NCBI RefSeq assembly: GCF_008727925.1
Contig: NZ_VTWT01000003.1
Coordinates: forward strand, 62,001 to 126,000
DNA length: 64,000 nucleotides
Origin: Adhaeribacter soli
GTDB lineage: Bacteria; Bacteroidota; Bacteroidia; Cytophagales; Hymenobacteraceae
Reading direction: 5' to 3'
A program made the translations under genes and the position numbers. The notes beneath the pieces are model-generated. The model searched no databases. It worked only from the letters and a program-made list of their open reading frames with translations, and was not told the DNA's origin. Of this stretch, positions 60,912 to 64,000 are shown one piece after another. Position 1 is the stretch's first letter, and each line of letters begins with the position of its first letter.

Positions 60912-63900
60912 ATGAAAAACATAAACGTGAACCCTATCTCTGAACTTTTGCTAAAATTATGTTGTGTCGTCAGAAGCACTTCGGTTGAAGCTTATAAACC
61001 CAGGCCGCTGCCTGTCTTTCTTCTGCTCCTGCTTTTACTTGCCGGAAACCAAAGCTTTGCCGATAGCTTTACTTCAGCTAGTGGCGGTACTTGGAACGGC
61101 AGCACCGGAACGGCAACTTGGAGCAAAACGGCTGGCACGAGTATCCGTACTTTTCCGAACTCGACGGATGCCGTTGAAATTGCTGCGGGGCATACTATCA
61201 CCATCACAACAAGTATAGCCTGGCAATCCGTATCTGTTCCGACAGGCGTATCAAATTCAACATTGGCTGTTAATAGTGGCGTTACGTTAACCGTTGGGAC
61301 TATTACTGTAACTGGTGCCAGTAATGGGAACAGTGTAACCCAGTTAAAAACGGAGGGGCCCGGAACCATTTCAGCCGGTGCTATTTCTATTACCGGTGGT
61401 GGCGGGGGGAGAACAGCTACTCTGCTGCTTAATACAGGTATATTGAATCTGACTGGCGCAATAACGTATGGAGGTACTGTTACCAACGCTTTTTTTACAG
61501 TGGAAACCGCTACTTTAGGTGTTAATACTGCTACCCTAACTACTCACGCTTCAAATACTCAAAGATTAACCCTGAATGCCGGAAGCACGGTGAATTTCAA
61601 CGGGGCAAATCAAACTATTCCGGCTATAACGTACAGTAATTTACGGATAAGCGGTACCGGAATCAAAACTCTGGGCGGCAATGTTACAGCCACTAATATA
61701 ACGCTTAGCAATACCAGCAGTCTGAATGTGACTTCGGGACAGACAGTGGCCGTTAGCGGAAGCCTGGGTACGGGCATTTTAACGTTGGATCAGGCCAGTA
61801 CGGTAAACTTTAACGGGGCGGCGCAAACCATTCCGATTTTCAACTATGGAACTTTGCTGGTTAGCAGCTCCGGCACCAAAACCTTAGCCGGCAATGTGGC
61901 TGCCAAAGATGTAACGGTAAGCGCCGGTTCTTTAACAGTTACTAGTGGCCAGACGTTGAGCGTAAGCGGCGTTTTAAGCGGAGCCGGAGCAACAAACTTT
62001 AATACGGGCAGCACGGTGAATTTCAACGGCACATCTGCGCAAACCATTCCAAACCGGACTTACAGTAATATAAAAATAAACAACGTATCTGCTGCCGGAG
62101 CCACCTTCGGAATGAGTGTGACCGCCAGCAACGTTACCGGTAACATAACTGTGGAAAGCGGTACTCTTACACTTAGCAATGCCACCACCCTTACCGGAGC
62201 TCCGCTCACGGTCAATAATAATGCTTCGCTGGTGGTAGGCGGCGCTTTCCCGGCATCTGCTGCCACGTTTCAGGCGGGCAGTAATTTGGTTCTGAATGGT
62301 ACGGCTTTGCAAACGCTGCCTGCCAATACCTACGGAAATATCCGCATAACCAATGCTGCCGGCGCTATTTTATTCGGCCCGGTAACGGTTGCAGGCAATT
62401 TGCTGGTTGAAGGAGGAATTCTGAACAACGGCGGGTATACCATTACGGGAAGCACCGGCAAAGTTTTTCAGGTAAATAACGGCGCTTCCTTCAGTTTAAC
62501 CGGAGCTACTGCTTTCCCAACCGGATTCAGTACCTACACTTTTTCGCCGGGCAGCACGGTTTCTTTCGGGCAAACCATTGCGCCTGCTATTCCGGGCTAT
62601 ACCTTTGGTAATTTAGCGATTAACCTGTCCACCAGCAACCTTACGGCCACTGCTTCCGGCGCCTTAACCTTAGCCGGCGACCTGCTCATTCAAAAAGGAA
62701 CGTTAGATAATAACGGTTTTGCCATTACCGGTGCGGCCGGCAAAATGCTGCAGATAGGAAACGAGGCGGCGCTGGCCTTAGGCGGAGCTTCTTCATTTCC
62801 GGACGGCTTTAGTGCGGTTTCCCTGGCAGGCACCAGTAAAGTCATTTATAAAGGTACCGATCAGGTTATTGCCGCTTTAGATTATCCCCAGTTACAGATT
62901 CTAAGCACCGGTACTAAAACGCTGGCAGGTAACGCCAGTATTTCATCGCTGCTCGATCTTTCCGGTGGCAGTATTTCTATTGGGGCTAATGCGCTTACCA
63001 TTAAATCTACCGGGGTTATAACCAATGCTTCTGCCGGAAACTACATTGTTCAATCGGGAAGCGGCAAGCTGATCGTGGAAAATATCGGTTTGGGCGGATT
63101 AACTTCCGAAGTTGCTTTCCCGGTGGGGACGGCTACTTCTTACACCCCGGCTTATATTACCAATTCCGGTGCGGCCAATTCCTTTTCTGTAAACGTAACC
63201 GATGGCGTGCGCGATTCCTGGAATAACCCGGTTTTCTCGAACGTAGTAAAGAAAACCTGGAATGTGCATAACGAAACCGCAAACGGAACCCCAATGGTAA
63301 CGCTACGCTTAAGCTGGAACGCTGCCGACGAAGCTGTTGTGCCGGAAGATGCCACTAAAAACTTCGACCGTTCCCGAAGCACGATCAGCCATTACGAGAA
63401 CGGCCTCTGGAACCGGACCGGCACCTTTGAAGCAGCAGCCGGCAACGGTCCTTACAGCGTATCCCGTTCCGGAATCAGCAGTTTTTCGCCTTTTGGCGTT
63501 GGCGATGCCGGCAGTCCTTTACCGGTAGCGCTGCTGCACTTTACGGTAGCCCGGGAAAGCAAGAGTACCCGTTTGAAATGGGCGACTGCCACCGAAAGAA
63601 ACAACCAGGGCTTCGATGTGCAGGTTTCCAGGAACGGAAAAACGTTTGAAACCATCAGCCATGTGTCCAGCAAAAATCCTCATTCCAGCACCCGCCTCGA
63701 TTATGAATTTACCGATACCCAGATCCGCACCGGCGTATGGTACTACCGCCTGAAACAGCTCGATTTCGACGGATCGGTTAATTACAGCAACGTACGGGCT
63801 ATAAGCCTGGAAAAAGAAAAGGAAGCCTCTGCAACAGCCTGGCCCAATCCGTTTACAAACCATTTTACGGTTTCTATGCAGCCGGAGAAAGGGCAGCAGG

Positions 63901-64000
63901 CTTTTTATGAACTTACTGATCTTTCCGGGAAAACGGTATGCAAGGGCGCCCTGAAAGAAAACGCAGACGGTAAAACGGTAGCCATAGCCACCGAAAAACT
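60912..64000 (+). CDS. Large T9SS-sorted adhesin-like protein, cut by window end
   Basis: An open frame of over 1029 codons starting at ATG 60912. The N-terminus is positively charged and then hydrophobic (RPLPVFLLLLLLLAGNQSFA, about residues 36-55), a signal peptide with an unusually long leading region. The mature part has about ten degenerate repeats with strings like STVNFNGANQTIPAITYSNL and KTLGGNVTATN, giving a beta-helix-like fold of a surface adhesin. Near 800-860 comes a different beta domain (SFSVNVTDGVRDSWNNPVFS), and residues from about 975 begin the T9SS type A sorting domain (AWPNPFTNHFTVSM), whose last residues lie outside the window. Confidence 0.85.
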   Translation, partial: MKNINVNPISELLLKLCCVVRSTSVEAYKPRPLPVFLLLLLLLAGNQSFADSFTSASGGTWNGSTGTATWSKTAGTSIRTFPNSTDAVEIAAGHTITITTSIAWQSVSVPTGVSNSTLAVNSGVTLTVGTITVTGASNGNSVTQLKTEGPGTISAGAISITGGGGGRTATLLLNTGILNLTGAITYGGTVTNAFFTVETATLGVNTATLTTHASNTQRLTLNAGSTVNFNGANQTIPAITYSNLRISGTGIKTLGGNVTATNITLSNTSSLNVTSGQTVAVSGSLGTGILTLDQASTVNFNGAAQTIPIFNYGTLLVSSSGTKTLAGNVAAKDVTVSAGSLTVTSGQTLSVSGVLSGAGATNFNTGSTVNFNGTSAQTIPNRTYSNIKINNVSAAGATFGMSVTASNVTGNITVESGTLTLSNATTLTGAPLTVNNNASLVVGGAFPASAATFQAGSNLVLNGTALQTLPANTYGNIRITNAAGAILFGPVTVAGNLLVEGGILNNGGYTITGSTGKVFQVNNGASFSLTGATAFPTGFSTYTFSPGSTVSFGQTIAPAIPGYTFGNLAINLSTSNLTATASGALTLAGDLLIQKGTLDNNGFAITGAAGKMLQIGNEAALALGGASSFPDGFSAVSLAGTSKVIYKGTDQVIAALDYPQLQILSTGTKTLAGNASISSLLDLSGGSISIGANALTIKSTGVITNASAGNYIVQSGSGKLIVENIGLGGLTSEVAFPVGTATSYTPAYITNSGAANSFSVNVTDGVRDSWNNPVFSNVVKKTWNVHNETANGTPMVTLRLSWNAADEAVVPEDATKNFDRSRSTISHYENGLWNRTGTFEAAAGNGPYSVSRSGISSFSPFGVGDAGSPLPVALLHFTVARESKSTRLKWATATERNNQGFDVQVSRNGKTFETISHVSSKNPHSSTRLDYEFTDTQIRTGVWYYRLKQLDFDGSVNYSNVRAISLEKEKEASATAWPNPFTNHFTVSMQPEKGQQAFYELTDLSGKTVCKGALKENADGKTVAIATEK

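Noticed and set aside
60964-61218. An 84-residue frame inside the start of the adhesin
   Set aside because: The adhesin frame (ATG at 60912) runs through with a signal peptide and repeats; the 84-residue frame is a shadow.
1-64000. DnaA boxes (TTATCCACA) at scattered places such as 1800, 32970, 34540 and 42600, as a possible oriC
   Set aside because: The copies are isolated and mostly within genes or terminators. No cluster next to an AT-rich stretch or dnaA/dnaN is seen, so no origin is claimed despite the parS site.

Overview
The window looks like chromosome of a Bacteroidota bacterium, most likely class Cytophagia, family Hymenobacteraceae; the genus cannot be decided from the sequence alone. 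The evidence is a gliding/type IX secretion set (GldJ, PorP/SprF), two large proteins with T9SS C-terminal sorting signals, DUF4175 and DUF4382 proteins, a long eukaryote-like IleRS, TAnnTTTG promoter elements close to start codons, and an almost complete lack of Shine-Dalgarno sequences. Nearly all genes are core or lineage-conserved. I see no plasmid, phage, CRISPR array, rRNA, tRNA or transposase gene.

Layout. 1-9 kb (minus strand): a fused double-ATPase peptide transporter subunit cut by the window edge, a lipoprotein, then an overlapping RND/MMPL exporter-ileS-lspA unit. 9.7-15.5 kb: glyS, chrA and a divergent phosphate transporter whose 3' end and terminator recur 0.6 kb downstream as a decayed fragment. 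15.9-24.8 kb: a compact minus-strand operon (DUF4175, RsbW-like, ybeY, mnmG, methyltransferase, small membrane protein, Ig-like lipoprotein) with a perfect 16-bp parS site between ybeY and mnmG. 25-34.5 kb: xth, an AhpD-like protein, comF, gldJ, porP/sprF, an AsmA-like giant and a DUF4382 lipoprotein. 34.6-45.5 kb: DinB, DUF6970, dgkA, a CDP-alcohol phosphatidyltransferase, a T9SS cargo with ELWxxDGTxxGT repeats, fumC, an outer-membrane barrel and a secreted protein split by a probable one-base frameshift. 46-53 kb: radA, a TlpA-like thioredoxin, a radical SAM/SPASM enzyme, DUF2007, an MscS channel and a tiny Cys-rich membrane protein. 53.8-60.4 kb: inositol monophosphatase-lnt-rsmI, then a probable stress cluster (SDR, two very hydrophilic proteins, a stand-alone LigD polymerase domain). 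60.9 kb to the end: a large T9SS-sorted adhesin-like protein running off the window.

How the parts fit. GldJ and PorP/SprF belong to the machinery that would export the two CTD-bearing proteins. LspA and Lnt are the second and third steps of lipoprotein maturation for the many lipoproteins encoded here. MnmG, RsmI, YbeY, GlyS and IleS serve translation.

The least ordinary material is between genes, where several families of short dispersed repeats fill most gaps. The best candidate for something undescribed is a 190-200 bp element present three times (9223-9410 minus, 45809-46004 plus, 53498-53697 plus). Its copies differ in sequence but their paired arms change together, as expected of a structured RNA.
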